Positions 23,161 through 35,651 of a DNA stretch of 64,000 nucleotides are shown piece by piece. The translations under genes and the position numbers were made by a program. Within the stretch, counting starts at the first letter, position 1; each line of letters opens with the position of its first letter. Under the pieces are notes generated by a model. That model was not told the DNA's origin and did no database searches. It saw nothing but the letters and a program-made list of their open reading frames with translations. This DNA is from Antedon mediterranea. Taxonomy: Eukaryota > Echinodermata > Crinoidea > Comatulida > Antedonidae. The stretch covers positions 24,906,288 through 24,970,287 of the forward strand of contig NC_092676.1 in assembly GCF_964355755.1 (NCBI RefSeq), in the 5' to 3' direction.

Positions 23161-23824
23161 ATTGATTGTTCCTAACAACTTCAGCCCGTATCAAGAAATG
23201 CAAGTTGAAATAAACGTATCTGTGATTTATTGGTTTAAAATGATCTGATACTAAATCTACCAATTGAAATTGTGACATTTATTACTTGGCGGGTCTCTTG
23301 ATCAGACTACAGTATTTTGCAATAGCAATAAATAAATTCTCAAACTAAAACTAATAAAATATAATCGTAAGAGGGTAAGGTTTTTACGTTATTCCCTGCA
23401 CACAACGTTACAAATAATACAGATAATCTATATTGTATAACATCATGTTCAATGCTATAATTGCAGTTTTACAATATAATATTATTGCTGCAATTGACAT
23501 TGGATCTAATCCTATATTATTACTAAGTTTTTCCAAAAGCCAACCAAAGCCAAAAATATTAAACAGTTGTAAAAGCCTATTTATAAAAATCGCTTTTACC
23601 GTTTAGGCCTATCGTGTTATTAACAATTACTATCCGTACTAATGAATAGTGCAGAAATATAGATAAATAATATTTTCTAATACAGACTATAAGTTTGATA
23701 ATATTATTAGACTAGGCACTTAAATAATAATATTAAAAATGCTTGTTCTTTCAAGTTTTAAATTTTGTTGTAACCATTATTATATATATGTATTCTCTCA
23801 ACCACCAAATATTCATTTTCAAGT
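23161..23824. other. Intergenic spacer between genes B and C
   Basis: It holds the promoter side of B and the 3' side of C. Much of it aligns with the spacer upstream of C (28301-28916): both contain ATTTATTGGTTTAAAATGAT, CATTTATTACTTGGCGGGT and ATCTATATTGTATAACATCA. The spacer was therefore duplicated together with the gene. No TATA box or other defined promoter element can be assigned. Confidence 0.6.
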
Positions 23825-26800
23825 TTATACAGTTGAATTCAATATTTCTTCTTTCTCATCCAACATTTCCTTCTTCCTCGTGTCTTTTTCAGATCCAAGT
23901 TTGTCTGATTTCAACTTGAAATCATCTCCTGTTCTCCAATTACGATTGGTGTCTCTACCAATTAATAAAGTGACAACTTTTATTATTAGCGTATGTCTCT
24001 AATATCAGAAACAAAACAAAAAGTATGTGCTCACTTCATGCAAAGCTTTCCATTTACATTTGAGCCTTACCTTGTAACAAGTTCTGCTTCTTCTATTGTC
24101 TGAGGCAGCGGGTAATTCAAAGTTTCTGGTAAAAGTAGAACCAGTAATCCTGCAGACATTGACGTGAAACTAAACGCCACCAACGGCAAAGGCTTCCAAA
24201 GTTTTTCAAGAAAAAGAATCTGTGGCGCTAGCACACCAGCGAAACGTGACATGAACGAACAAATTCCCAGTCCAGTTGTTCTAGTTAAAATAAAAGAAAA
24301 AGTAGCTTTCTTTTATTGGCAGAATTCGGTCTGTCTCTCCTAAAGCAGTGGACATACGGTATTTGGCCATATTGGCCTGTATAAGAGCAACCACGGAAAG
24401 GACGCTCAATATAACAGCATGAATATTTCAAAAAGAACTTACCTAACATCTGTTGAAAAAATCTCGGCCGTAATTAAATATACTATCATAAATGTCCCAT
24501 TCACAAAAAACCGTCCTGTCATTGAAATGGCGGTTCGTATGTTTGGAAAACTGGAAGCTAAAAATAAAAGCAGCATTATTGCATGACTAATGTTATATAG
24601 TGAAGAAGCATGTATTGCCAGTGAAGCATGGTTATAAATAATACTTTATTTTCTTTAAATAACGTTTAGGCAAACACTTCATGTTAATAGTGTAAAGCCT
24701 AGTCTAGAAGAGCAAAGTTTACCACATTTTTGCGGAGTTTGGAAACAAAAGTTTTAGCAAAAGTAAGTCTGCAAATCTAGACTTTTATTTGTCAACTAGT
24801 CTACGTTAGCAACATTTTATTGACAAACTCGCTCGAGTTTGCTCGAGTCACAGTGAGACTAAGTTTATATCATACTGTACTACTGTAATTTATCAGAAAA
24901 GAAACTTTAGGTCCTGTATCTTTTAATTTGAAAATGTATTACGCATTTATCTGAATTACGTTTTCTCTTAAATCATAATCTTGCAATGAGACTTGAGCAA
25001 CTTTGGCAGAGAAGTGCGCATTACAATTAATGTTTATTATTATATTATTAATTGCCAAAAACTATCACAATTTCTTGTCAATCATTTCTTTCCAAATAAA
25101 ATATTGTACTTACGTATCCAAATATTAATAAATGACATAGTACCGGTAAATATCAAACAAATCGTCAATATGCTACGTCTGCCAAACTTTTGGATGCTGA
25201 TGATACTTGCTAACGTTGAAATAAACTCTAACACACCGATGACACAGATTCCAACGTACACATTGACGTCAAGACCTTCGACACCGTACGTCAACCCGTA
25301 GTAGACAAGACATGCAGTGAACCTGGTTGTAAAGAGAAATATTTTAGTATCAAGGCAATTGTCTTCTTGACGTGCAGTGAACCTGGTTTTAATATGAAAT
25401 ACTGGCATTATTGACATGTGATATACAAAACGAGACAGTTCAATGCAAAAATAGACAGGGCTTAAGGCATAAATAGGGACTGACGAGATCATATTATAGC
25501 CGTTAATTGAATCGAGTTAATCCACACGGAGCATCGTTAACACCTCACACTCATTTTAATCTACGGGGTTTTTATTTGCATAATAATCATGTATTTCCAT
25601 TACCAACAGTAGATTAGAATGAGTGTTTTCTTTCTCATGTTTGGGTAGCGGAAGATGTTGAGAACAGACGCAAAGGTTGATGGTTGTGTAGTTGAATCCT
25701 GACGAATAAAAAAAAATATTACTGTAGGCCTACTGTATAAGAAATTAAATAATACAAAAGCCAATATTTACATTACAAGCTGTGCCCCACGTGATTTTAC
25801 TGTTAAACGTTAAACCAAGGCATCTACTAACAGGACACTGAGCTTGCTTTTACAAGATAGGAACTTGTAATAGTCCTTTGATCATATCTGGCTGCGACAA
25901 TACCAACAATGTCGCAGTCACAGATGGATAAACCCGTTGATCTCCAGAGCTCAGCATCATGTTGTAAGATTGCCTTAGTTAAATTAAAACTATTATAGTC
26001 GGATGAAACTTACTGTTGGTAGTTCAATGTGGTCAATAACGTTATCGGGTAACTCTTTATTGTTGAATTTTGCGATCTTCTGTAGAATAGCCTTAGCTTC
26101 GTCAGGTCGTTTCTTTAAAAGTAGCCAACGGGGCGACTCGGGAATAAAACTATTTAAAACATGTAAAATATGAAAAGTATTAACTAAAACCTCTAACGTC
26201 CAAATAATTATCCCAAAGTCAGAAAACTATCTTCAGAAAATTTCTCCGTAATGTCCAACAACTTCTTCCTTAACTTAAAAAACGATAAACTTCTCTTTAG
26301 TGTCATAAAACGTCCCCTTAGCGTCAGAAAACTTCTCAATAACGTCGAAAGCGTTAGAAAAAGTCTACATAGCGTCAGAAAACTTCTACCTAGCGTCAGA
26401 AAACTTTCAAGTAAGGTACAAAATGTCTCCATATCGTCAGAAAACTTCTCCCTGGCGTCAGAGAACTTCTCAATAACGTTAAAAAACTTCACCATATGTA
26501 AACAAAACTTGAATTGTCTACTTACAGGTACACGATTACAAATGGTATAGGACATGCACTGCCGATGAGTAATAGATTACTCCACGATCTAATGAGGTAT
26601 GCCACGAAAGCAAGCGTCACGAATCCTAGGCTGACGTAAACTTGAATCATTAACGACATAAGTCCACGTTTTGACGGAGCAACAAACTCATTCACTGATA
26701 GGAAGACATATTACACAAATGTCATACATGAGACTAAGATATTAACATTCCAATTTACCTTTATCCTCAATAATTTCTAGTCTTGGAAGATTTAGACCAA

Positions 26801-28300
26801 GAGCTATACGTCATAAATTAAGTGATATCAGTAGAAACGTTATATTTAAACTATTGTTGTTTTTTTTATTTCATCAAGACCAACAGCGACGAAAGTTGCA
26901 GGTATTAAACAGAAAACATATACAATAAATACTATATATGAAGCAAACTTAAATATATACATTTACATTGGACTTAACTTAAATAGTTATACAGAGTTTA
27001 CTCTATTATTATGTCTTCCAGAAAGAGTTTTAGTCGTCATGCAAACTTACCATAAACGAATAGCGATATGTATACGCCTATATTAACACAGCCGTGGATG
27101 ACACGAATCACGAAGTAAAACCAGTAAGTTTTGGCGAAAGACAATGTAATTCCGGCCAAAGTCCTTAAAAAAAACGCCAAAAGAATCCCACGTTTTCTAC
27201 CAAAGCTGTATAATAGAAATAAACATTCAAACATCAGCAAAACCCAAGGTATCGAAGCTATCTATCCTGTTTTTAATTCATTCGCGATCTTGATTCAATG
27301 ATTTTAAATAGAAAAAATGATATACTTACTAATCGCATACTGTTCCAAATATGATAGATCCAAAGAAAAAGCCAAATAGGAACGACGAAGCGGCCAACGA
27401 TACTTTGTAGCCATCGTCACAGACAAGATCGAACTGCAGAGAGTAACAAATCTTAAAATGATATTTATGCCCTGTTTATATTTCTAAACTCAAATGTGGT
27501 CTCATTTACATTGATAAGATTTGCATTAAAGGACAACCCACACAGTTTTTGGCGCATCAACATTAAGTTACATTTAGCCTATACTAGAAAACTTCAATGG
27601 TTCGCAAAAGTTTTTTAAAGTTTTAATTTTTTTTATTTCACTTGTACAAACTCCTTTTTTGCAAACAATGAGTTTGCAAACTAAAGTTTGCTAATGTAAA
27701 ATATGTTTTATTATACATTTTTGTTCCACTTCTTCTATATCTTCATTTGTTTTAAATGCGATCCAAGCCCCATCATATTTTTGTTGTCACATAACATTTG
27801 ATAGTGTGGACAGAGCTTAACATACGAGGCCTACTATGTAGGCCTCTTACACTGTATTAGATTATAGTTTATACATACATAAATATGTATAGTTTTTGGC
27901 AAACAAAATACACCATCGAAATACTTACCTCTGATACAATAGTTGATTTGTATTGAGATTGGTCATATGTCCATCCATATTTGCATTTTGTAATTTCAGT
28001 TTCATTACTTCCCGCCAGATTCGTGTACATTCTGCACTTGGTTTCGTTAATGAAAGATGTGGTCTCATCATCTGGTGGTAACATCAGGTTGTCTAAACCG
28101 CATTCATACTCTGTTCCACTACAACTGGTATTTTCTAAGATGTTTGGAACTTTGCAGTAGTGATCCATCTTGCCATTGTAGAAGACCGTCCCAATATTTG
28201 CAAAAACACCGGAGATCAGAACGCATAAAACTACATTTACGAGTATTTTATGATAACGATCATATTCTCCAGTGTACTTAAACACATTGTCGAATTTCAT
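23825..28300 (-). CDS. SLC22-like transporter, gene C (564 aa)
   Basis: Exons: 28300-27929, 27433-27330, 27205-27051, 26694-26526, 26149-26014, 25698-25604, 25322-25114, 24557-24443, 24280-24071, 23954-23825 (1695 nt, open). It is the closest paralogue of gene B: every exon has the same length, and introns 1, 4, 5, 6 and 7 still share sequence with B. Signature segments are MKFDNVFKYTGEYDRYHK, four Cys and three N-glycosylation sequons in the first outer loop, FGRKRGILLAF, FIPESPRWLLLK and PETLNYPLPQT. Compared with B, exon 3 reads HGCVNIGVYIS for HGCVSIGMYIS. The hydrophilic C-terminus differs in the middle (KDTRKKEMLDEKEE) and ends LNSTV, a class I PDZ-like motif. Transport substrate unknown. 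Confidence 0.92.
25812..25968. mobile_element. Repeat family 4 (MITE-like), copy in gene C intron 5
   Basis: CAGGACACTGAGCTTGCTTT, CAAGATAGGAACTTGTAATA and GTTGATCTCCAGAGCTCAGC correspond to the gene B copy at 20745-20922 in the matching intron. Confidence 0.65.
26185..26500. repeat. Degenerate tandem repeat in gene C intron 4
   Basis: Units such as AGCGTCAGAAAACTTCT repeat about fifteen times with variable spacers. It is the counterpart of 21150-21405 in gene B but has expanded and diverged. It creates chance open frames on both strands (26208-26555) that are not genes. Confidence 0.8.
27774..27820. mobile_element. MITE family 2, right-end remnant
   Basis: TTGTCACATAACATTTGATAGTGTGGACAGAGCTT is the right end of the family seen at 14148-14290. 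It lies in intron 1 of gene C and has no counterpart in gene B's intron 1. Confidence 0.55.
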
Positions 28301-28916
28301 ATTGATTGTTCCTAACAACTTCAGCACGTATCAAGAAATACAAGATGAAATAAATGTATCTGTGATTTATTGGTTTAAAATGATCTGATGTAACTAAATC
28401 TACCAATTGAAATTGTGACATTTATTACTTGGCGGGTTTCTCATATTTACATGATCCAACTACTGTATTTTGCAGTAACAATTAATAAATTCGCTAAAAC
28501 TAATATAATATAATGGTCAGAGGGTAAGGTTTTCTCTTTCTCGTTACAAATAATACAGATAATCTATATTGTATAACATCATGCTATAATTGCATTGTAC
28601 AATTTACATTGGATATAATCCTATATTATTACTAAGTTTTCCAAAAAGCCAAAATAAGAAAAAATATTAAATAGTTATAAGCCTACATATGTTATATAAA
28701 ATCGCTTTTACCGTTGTTATTAATAATTACTATTCTTAATAATGAATAGTGTACAACTATATATAAGTAATCATTTCTAAAACAGAAGTTTGATAATAAT
28801 ATTAGACTAGTCACTCAACTTATTAAAAATGCTTGTTGTTTCAAGTTATCGTAAACAAACTATTTTGTTTGTAAAACCATATATATATCCTATATTCTCT
28901 CAACCACCAAACATTT
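28301..28916. other. Intergenic spacer between genes C and D
   Basis: Upstream region of C and downstream region of D. It is homologous to the B-C spacer (see 23161-23824). No separate gene is seen. Confidence 0.6.
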
Positions 28917-30552
28917 TTAGACAGTTGAATTCAATGTTTCCTCTTTCCGATCCGGCCTTTCTTTCTTCTCCAAGCCTTTATCAGATCCAGGTTTGTCTGA
29001 TTTCATCTTGAAATCATCTCCTGTTCTCCAATTACGATTGGTGTCTCTATCAATTAATAAATTGGCAACTTGTATTATTAGCATTTGTTTCTAACACCGC
29101 GTAGTATCGTATCCGATAATAATATCAGAAACAAAACAAAAATGTGCTCACTACATGCAAAGCTTTCCATTTACATTTGAGCCTTACCTTGTAACAAGTT
29201 CTGCTTCTTCTATGGTCTGAGGTAGCGGGTAATTCAACGTTTCTGGTAAAAGTAGAACCAGTAATCCTGCGGACATTGACGTGAAACTAAACGCAACCAA
29301 CGGCAACGGTTTCCAAAGTTTTTCAAGAAAAAGAATTTGCGGAGCAAGAACTCCAGCGAAACGTGCCATGAATGAACAGATTCCCAGTCCAATGGTTCTA
29401 GATAAATGTAATAAACATTAATATAAAAAACGCTTTAAAGTACAAAAAAATGAGAGCAGTAGGTGTAATATGTAAAATTAAACTTACCTAACATCTGTTG
29501 AGAAAATCTCGGCTGTAATTACATATGCTATGATAAATGTCCCAGTCACAAAAAATCGTCCTGTCAGTGAAATAGCTGTCCGTATGCCTGCATAACTAGA
29601 AGCTAATGGATAAAATAAACAACGTTATTGTGGTAACAAAAGTTTATATTTATATACTTAAGTTTGCATGTTTTATAAACTTTCTGTATTTTCATTCTTT
29701 AAAAAAACATTTTACAAAATCTATAGAAAAGTATCGAATCATGCGTTTCAAACACAACTAGTTCTACTTACGTATCCAAATGTTAATGAATGACATAGTA
29801 CCGGTGATTATCAAACATGCGACTAACATGCTGCGTCTTCCAAACCTTTGAATACTAAAGGCAGTAGTGAATGTGGCAAAAAACTCTAATACGCCCATGA
29901 CACAGATTCCAACGTATACATTGACATCAAGACCTTCGACGCCGTACGTCAAACCGTAGTAGACAAGGCATGCAGTAAACCTAAATACAATACAAAGAAA
30001 TACTAACAGTTTTAGGCTAAAAGTTTAAATTTGAAATACAGAAAATTGACCATAAATTATCTTTGCCCAATATAAAGAATCGTGCGGCTTAAGTCTTCTG
30101 TTCCTTGTTTGTAAGAAGCGGGATGTTTTGCATCGGTAGGAGAATAGGTACACGTGGATTGTATATAAAACCATTACTGTTTATTAAGCTGCTTAGTACA
30201 AGTGAGGTAATCACCAAAATAATAAGTGTGTGCTGTCTTACCAACAGTAAATGAGAATGAGTGTTTTCCTTCTCATGTTTGAGTAGCGGAAGATGTTGAG
30301 AGTAGACGCAAAGGTTGATGGTCGTTGTTTAGTTGGTTCCTGGTGATAACATACAATATCAAAACATAATCAATGAATCATAACACGGAGTAAGAAAATG
30401 CAGTTTAAAACAATTTAAGTATAAAAGGTACTGTATAATATTAGCAGAAAACAGTGAACTTCCCTGATCAGCACAAAAACAATAAGTTGGGCTGCTGATA
30501 GACTTAAAATCTTTTTATAATATAATATTTTTTTTAATATAATATTTTGTAC

Positions 30553-30631
<79 letters not shown>

Positions 30632-33600
30632 AATAACTGTATGAATTTAAACATTTTGTATGGGTCGAACCTCTTGTTACGAGAGTGTTCCTCCGTTTTA
30701 AAGGAGAGTAACCAATAAATATTATTATATTATTATTATTATCAATATTGTAGTAGAAATTTTATACAAAAACAACAATTTAGCTGGCAAGTGAAAATAC
30801 ATTTAAGTGTTACCGTTTTTAATTCAATGTGTTCAATAAAGTCATCAGGTAACTCTTTGTTGCTGAATTTAGCAATCTTCTGGAGAATATTCTTAGCTTC
30901 TTCCTGTCTGTTTTGCAAGAGCAGCCATCGAGGTGACTCTGGAATGAAGCTGTATAAAACAAGTTTTAATTTAATATTTTATGTTTGGAAACTGCATAAA
31001 AAGGCCTATGCATACGATACTATAATATTCATAGTATAATCAAATGCATAGGCTTGGATTACTTTTTTCATTCTAAGCATGCAAAATGATTAACTTACAC
31101 TATTTGGAGAAGTTAGCCTACGTAGTGTCTGCATGACACTGCAGGATGAAATAATTACAAAGACTGTTATTTGATTCGCTTAGTTCGCCAACCTCAGCAA
31201 AATAGTGTGATTGTCATTCATGCATGTGTCTGGTTCAAATGGCAAGTGTGCGAACTGAAGTTTACTGTGTTGAATAGGATCAGGGAAGAGTTGCTAGGAT
31301 TGATATTTAAAAACAAGCTTAGTCGTACTTTAAAAGGAGTAAACCCTACTTACAAGTACACCAATAGTAGTAGTCCAGGGCAAATACTGACGACGAGGTA
31401 CAAGGTTCTCCACGCTCTAATGAAATATGCCAGGAATGCCAGTATCAGAAATCCGACGCAGAAGTACACGTTGGCCATTGCTGATATAAATGCGCGTTTT
31501 GATGGCGCTACGAACTCATTCACTGAAAGTTAGGAAAAACAAACAAACTCGTGAACAATATTATAGTTCTGCTTGGTAGGCCTAAATATAAAAAAGCTGA
31601 AAAAGGAGATGCTAAACTACAGTAAACTAATTGCACTGAATGCTCAGTAGGGAAAGATCGGAAAACACGATAGGAAAAAGTTACTAGAGCAAACTATATA
31701 GGGAGCAAATAAAGTACACGTAAGTTACCGGATGCCAACGAAATAATTAAAACAGCACGTATTTACCGTAAACAAATACAGAGATAAACAAGCCTATATT
31801 GAGACAACCATTTGCAACACGACACACGAAGTAAAACCAGTAAGATGGTGCTAAAGACATTGCAACACCAGTTAGAATTCGAAGAAGAATTGCCAAGATA
31901 ATTCCTCGCTTTCTGCCAAAGCTATAATGTAATACAATAAATAGTCAACCATTAGATTACATACATTTGTATTGCAAAAACAAACAAAGAAAAAGAAAAA
32001 CAACGAACAAAAAAAAGGTTCATTGTACCGTGAGTTTGCTAAACAAATAGGTTTTTAATTGATTCTTAAAAAGAAAGGAATTCATTCGAAAAAGAAGTTG
32101 CAACGAAAGAAAAAATGCGTCACCGTAAGTCGTAGTAGGGAAACATAACGGATAGCAATGGGTGTGTCAGAGAAACGATGGCAGAAAAAAATTGAATATC
32201 TCGATAGAGTGGGTAATATACGATGGATAGAACAAGCGAAACGTATTTTTTGATGATCTATTGATAAAATTTAAACATTTGTTTAAGGTGGCCATTTCCT
32301 CATATTAGTCTGGCTGCAATGTAAAAGTCAAGAAAATCATACAATGATTTTCTTCATACTACGGTATGTTAACTAGAGTAAAGCTTGTTTCCCACAAGCG
32401 ACGCAACGTAACGCAACCTACGCAACGTAAGGAAATGCCCTTCCAATAATTGTGTTTGCCCCCACCTGCGTGTAATCAAACCTGTGATGTTTGCAGCACT
32501 GTTGCACCGTCGGTTCCCACTTGTGATTACGCAATACAACACTTTGCGTCGATACGTCGCTGCGTTGCGTTCATTCGCTTAAAGCTTGGTTCCCACTAGA
32601 ACGTAACGCAAGGACGTAAACGCAACGCAAGCGTTTTAACCAATGACAAGCGAAGTTAGCATTCACAAGCGAATAAGCCATCGCTTGTGATTGGTCAATT
32701 CACTTGCGTTGCGTTACGTCCTTGCGTTGCGTCGCTAGTGGGAACCCAGCTTTAGGGAATGACTATTATACATACATACATTTATTATTTTCTATTAATG
32801 GTCAACAATACAAAAGAAAAGGTAATATATATAATGAAACAATACAACAATAGGGCCTACCATTGATAGAGGATCGTGAAGGAACATTCCTTGCCACGCA
32901 AGACCCATACTAAAGCGTGGTTCCCACTAAAACGCAACACCGTATCGACCCAAAGTGCTGTATTGCGAAATCGCAAGTGGGAAGCTACCGACGACGCAAC
33001 AGTGCTGCAAACATCGCAGGTTTGATTTCACGCAGGCGGGGGGAAAACACAATTATTAGAAGGGCATTTTCTTTCGTTGCGTAGGTTGCGTTACGTTGCG
33101 TCGCTAGTGGGAACTAAGCTTAAGTATACTGCATACTATACAATCTGATTACTTACTAGTCACATATTGCTCCAAAAATGATCGATCCAAAAAAATAACC
33201 AAAGAGGAAAGATGAAGCTGCTAATGATACCTTGTAGCTATCTTCACAAACCAGATCGAACTGAAAAGAAAACAATTTATAGACGAACTAGAGGGTACTC
33301 CAAGAGTACAAACCTCCGCCTACTGTAAAATTCCCCTACATAAAATGCCTCCTGAATATTTTTTTTTACATTTTTTTTATTAGTTCTAAGTGTAAATATG
33401 TTAACTGCACCCTACAAAGTTGTGGATGACAGTGTGGTGTAATGGTTATGTATCCAGCCTCTCACAGTTGAGATTGCTGGTTCAAGTTCCACTGAGGTTT
33501 TTTTTTTTTTATTATTTTTTTATTTCTTTTTGTTTTTGTTTTTTGTGGACCTTGATCTTTGACCCTGACCCTTCAAAATTTCACCACAATTATATGATGT

Positions 33601-33804
33601 GTCATTGATCATTGTGGCTAAGTTTGGTGAGAATCGGATAAAAACTGTGGTCTCTAGGCAGTAAAATAGTTTTTTGTTAGTTGTGACCTTGACCTATGAC
33701 CTTTTCCCCTCAAATTCGAACTCGTCCGAGCTTTTGGGGCATAGATCATTGTTGCCAAATTTGGTGAGAATCGGATAAAAACTGTGGCCTCCAGGCTGTT
33801 CACA

Positions 33805-33838
<34 letters not shown>

Positions 33839-34409
33839 AACACACACACAAACATACAGGGGTGAAAACATAACCTCCTTGGCGGAGGTAATAATAGTAA
33901 AACATATAAAGATCAAGTAGTTCCTAGTTTAAAATCAATTAATAATTATTATTAGGCCTATATTGCGTAAAGTCATGGTAAATACCATAATACAATAAAA
34001 CAACTGTGTTGGTGTTATATCATTAACAACTATTTACCTCTGATACAATAGTTGATTCGTATTGAGATTGGTCATATGTCCATCCATATTTACATTTTGT
34101 AATTTGCGTTTCGTTACTTCCGGCCAGATTCGTGTACATTCTGCACTTGGTTTCGTTAATGAAGGCTGTACTCTCATCATCTGGTGGTAACATCAGGTTG
34201 TCTAAACCGCATTCATACTCTGTTCCACTGCAACTTGTATTTTCTAAGATGTTTGGAACTTTACAGTAATGATCCATCTTGCCATTTAGGAAGACAGTCC
34301 CAATATTTGATAACGTATTCGATATAACAACGCATAAAACTATGTTTGTAAGTATCTTATGGTAAAGACCATATTCTCCAATGTACTTAAACACATCATC
34401 GAATTTCAT
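28917..34409 (-). CDS. SLC22-like transporter, gene D (565 aa)
   Basis: Exons: 34409-34038, 33260-33157, 31921-31767, 31522-31354, 30949-30814, 30339-30242, 29980-29772, 29602-29488, 29397-29188, 29046-28917 (1698 nt, open). Exon 6 is 98 nt, one codon longer than in A-C and F (EPTKQRPST for DSTKQPST). The protein begins MKFDDVFKYIGEYGLYHKIL and keeps the three sequons and the Cys pattern of the outer loop. It has FDLVCEDSYK where A-C have CDDSYK, FGRKRGIILAI, FIPESPRWLLLQ, and MARFAGVLAPQ in exon 9. Its 5' half resembles E more, while its last two exons are almost those of B and C, hinting at gene conversion or a mosaic origin. It ends LNSTV. Introns 1-3 are enlarged by mobile elements. Confidence 0.92.
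30558..30628. repeat. (TA)n microsatellite, about 35 units
   Basis: An uninterrupted TA run in intron 5 of gene D. Its palindromic nature gives open frames on both strands that are not coding. Confidence 0.95.
32381..32579. mobile_element. MITE family 1, long form, forward copy
   Basis: It begins AAGCTTGTTTCCCACAAGCG, contains AAATGCCCTTCCAATAATTG and TTTGCAGCACTGTTGCACCG, and ends with CGTTGCGTTCATTCGCTT. It is the reverse complement of 32913-33122 at about 80 percent or better by eye. The terminal words (GGTTCCCACT-type, ACGCAACG) are those of the short family 1. Confidence 0.7.
32580..32754. mobile_element. MITE family 1, short form, full copy
   Basis: A near-perfect palindrome: AAAGCTTGGTTCCCACTAGA at the left and its complement at the right (TAGTGGGAACCCAGCTTTA). 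The interior has AACGTAACGCAAGGACGTAA, TGACAAGCGAAG and TTGTGATTGGTCAATTCAC. It is a full-length member of the most numerous element family in the window, and lies in intron 2 of gene D. Confidence 0.85.
32913..33122. mobile_element. MITE family 1, long form, inverted copy
   Basis: TAAAGCGTGGTTCCCACTAA to GTCGCTAGTGGGAACTAAGC, with CTGCAAACATCGCAGGTTTG inside. It is inverted with respect to 32381-32579. Its end lies about 33 bases from the donor of gene D exon 2. Confidence 0.75.
33420..33890. mobile_element. tRNA-derived SINE-like element
   Basis: The head resembles a tRNA: GTGTGGTGTAATGGTTATG (A-box-like) and GCTGGTTCAAGTTCCACTGA (B-box-like), spaced as in a pol III promoter. A T-rich linker follows. 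The body then has TTTGGTGAGAATCGGATAAA twice (about 33623 and 33760), separated by GACCTTGACCTATGACC. A (CA)n tract (33807-33857) and the end AACCTCCTTGGCGGAGGTAA complete it; that end is itself an 18-bp-class hairpin. Bodies of this type are widespread in marine invertebrate genomes, from general knowledge. The element lies in intron 1 of gene D. Confidence 0.7.
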
Positions 34410-35651
34410 ACTTACTGTTTTAGTTGCAACTTTTACTTTAACAAAGCAATGCTTTAAAAAATTGCCTTGAACTGAGAGATTCGAACGACTGTGTCAATTA
34501 GTATCAATAGATATGATATACACGTATAAATGATAATTTTCACTTTAAATATTTATCACGTGAAGTTGGCAAAGGTTTGCTGGAACAACCATCCGTCATA
34601 AATTTAAGTTTAACGCAATTTTAAGATGGAAAGAGATTATGTATGTTATACTTCAAAACAACAATAAAAGATATCACTGTGAATCAAATGTATATACTTA
34701 ATTGAAATAGTATTCAAATGTATAATATAGGCTAATTCAAAAGAGGCCTACATTTATTAAAACGCTATGGCCTACATGCTTTCTTGTGAAAATAAATTGA
34801 AATTTAAATAAAGGTAAGGAGTGTCTTTAGGGGATAGTGTTTAATTTACTCATCAAGTACAAAGGAATAATCAAAATGCCTCTGTTTGTTTAGTAGATTT
34901 CACCTATTTTTTGTGTTAACTGATACTACTATAATGAACTATAATTACACTAGATATTATCTTTATCTATAACAATGTTTTTTATTTTCACATAAACCAC
35001 ATATTTTAAGATCTGTGCTACGCATGACGAACGATTATAGTAAAGAATAAGTTGTCGTTATGTTAAATGAAATCAACCTCCGATTAATTGTGACGCTACA
35101 AAAAATTTTCCATTAAAATATTGACCTAAAGCTATAAACGACCAGATGAGATGTACAAGGAACCGTTTACAATTAAATTTCATGTGGCTAAGACCAACCG
35201 TTTCCAGAGCTCTTTCTTTCCCAATACCTTTCCATACTTCATAATTGCGACCACTATTTCTGACCCTCTAATTTTGACTAATTCTCCCCTCTTCAACCTT
35301 CAATTACATAATCACCAACATAGCACACATCTTAAAGCTAATATGCACCCTAAAAGGGTGGTATTTATCAGAGGCATCAGGTTTTTTTTATTTTAATATG
35401 CATTTCTTTTTAAAGGAAAAGCATCTGTTGTTTTATCTTGTTACGATAATAATATTTAATATTTTATATATCTTGTTATGATAATAATATTTAATATTTT
35501 ACCATAAAATATTCTGCCATCAATAATTATTGTGATTAATATGATCACCAATCATAAATAGTTATAAGTTGTGTCCCGAGTAGAATTATTTTATCGACAA
35601 AATTTAAACATAATAGCACCAAAAACACCATTTCCATTTAGCGCCTACGTG
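34410..35651. other. Intergenic spacer between genes D and E
   Basis: No gene or element is recognised. It includes a short direct duplication, TATCTTGTTATGATAATAAT, near 35430-35510. The plus-strand open frame at 35151-35396 has no features of a gene. Confidence 0.5.

Noticed and set aside
21150-26500. CRISPR-like arrays in introns 4 of genes B and C
   Set aside because: Units are too short and variable, lack regular spacers, and lie in introns of an animal gene; they are degenerate tandem repeats.
30415-30654. Minus-strand open frame with a long IY repeat
   Set aside because: It is the (TA)n microsatellite read in frame.
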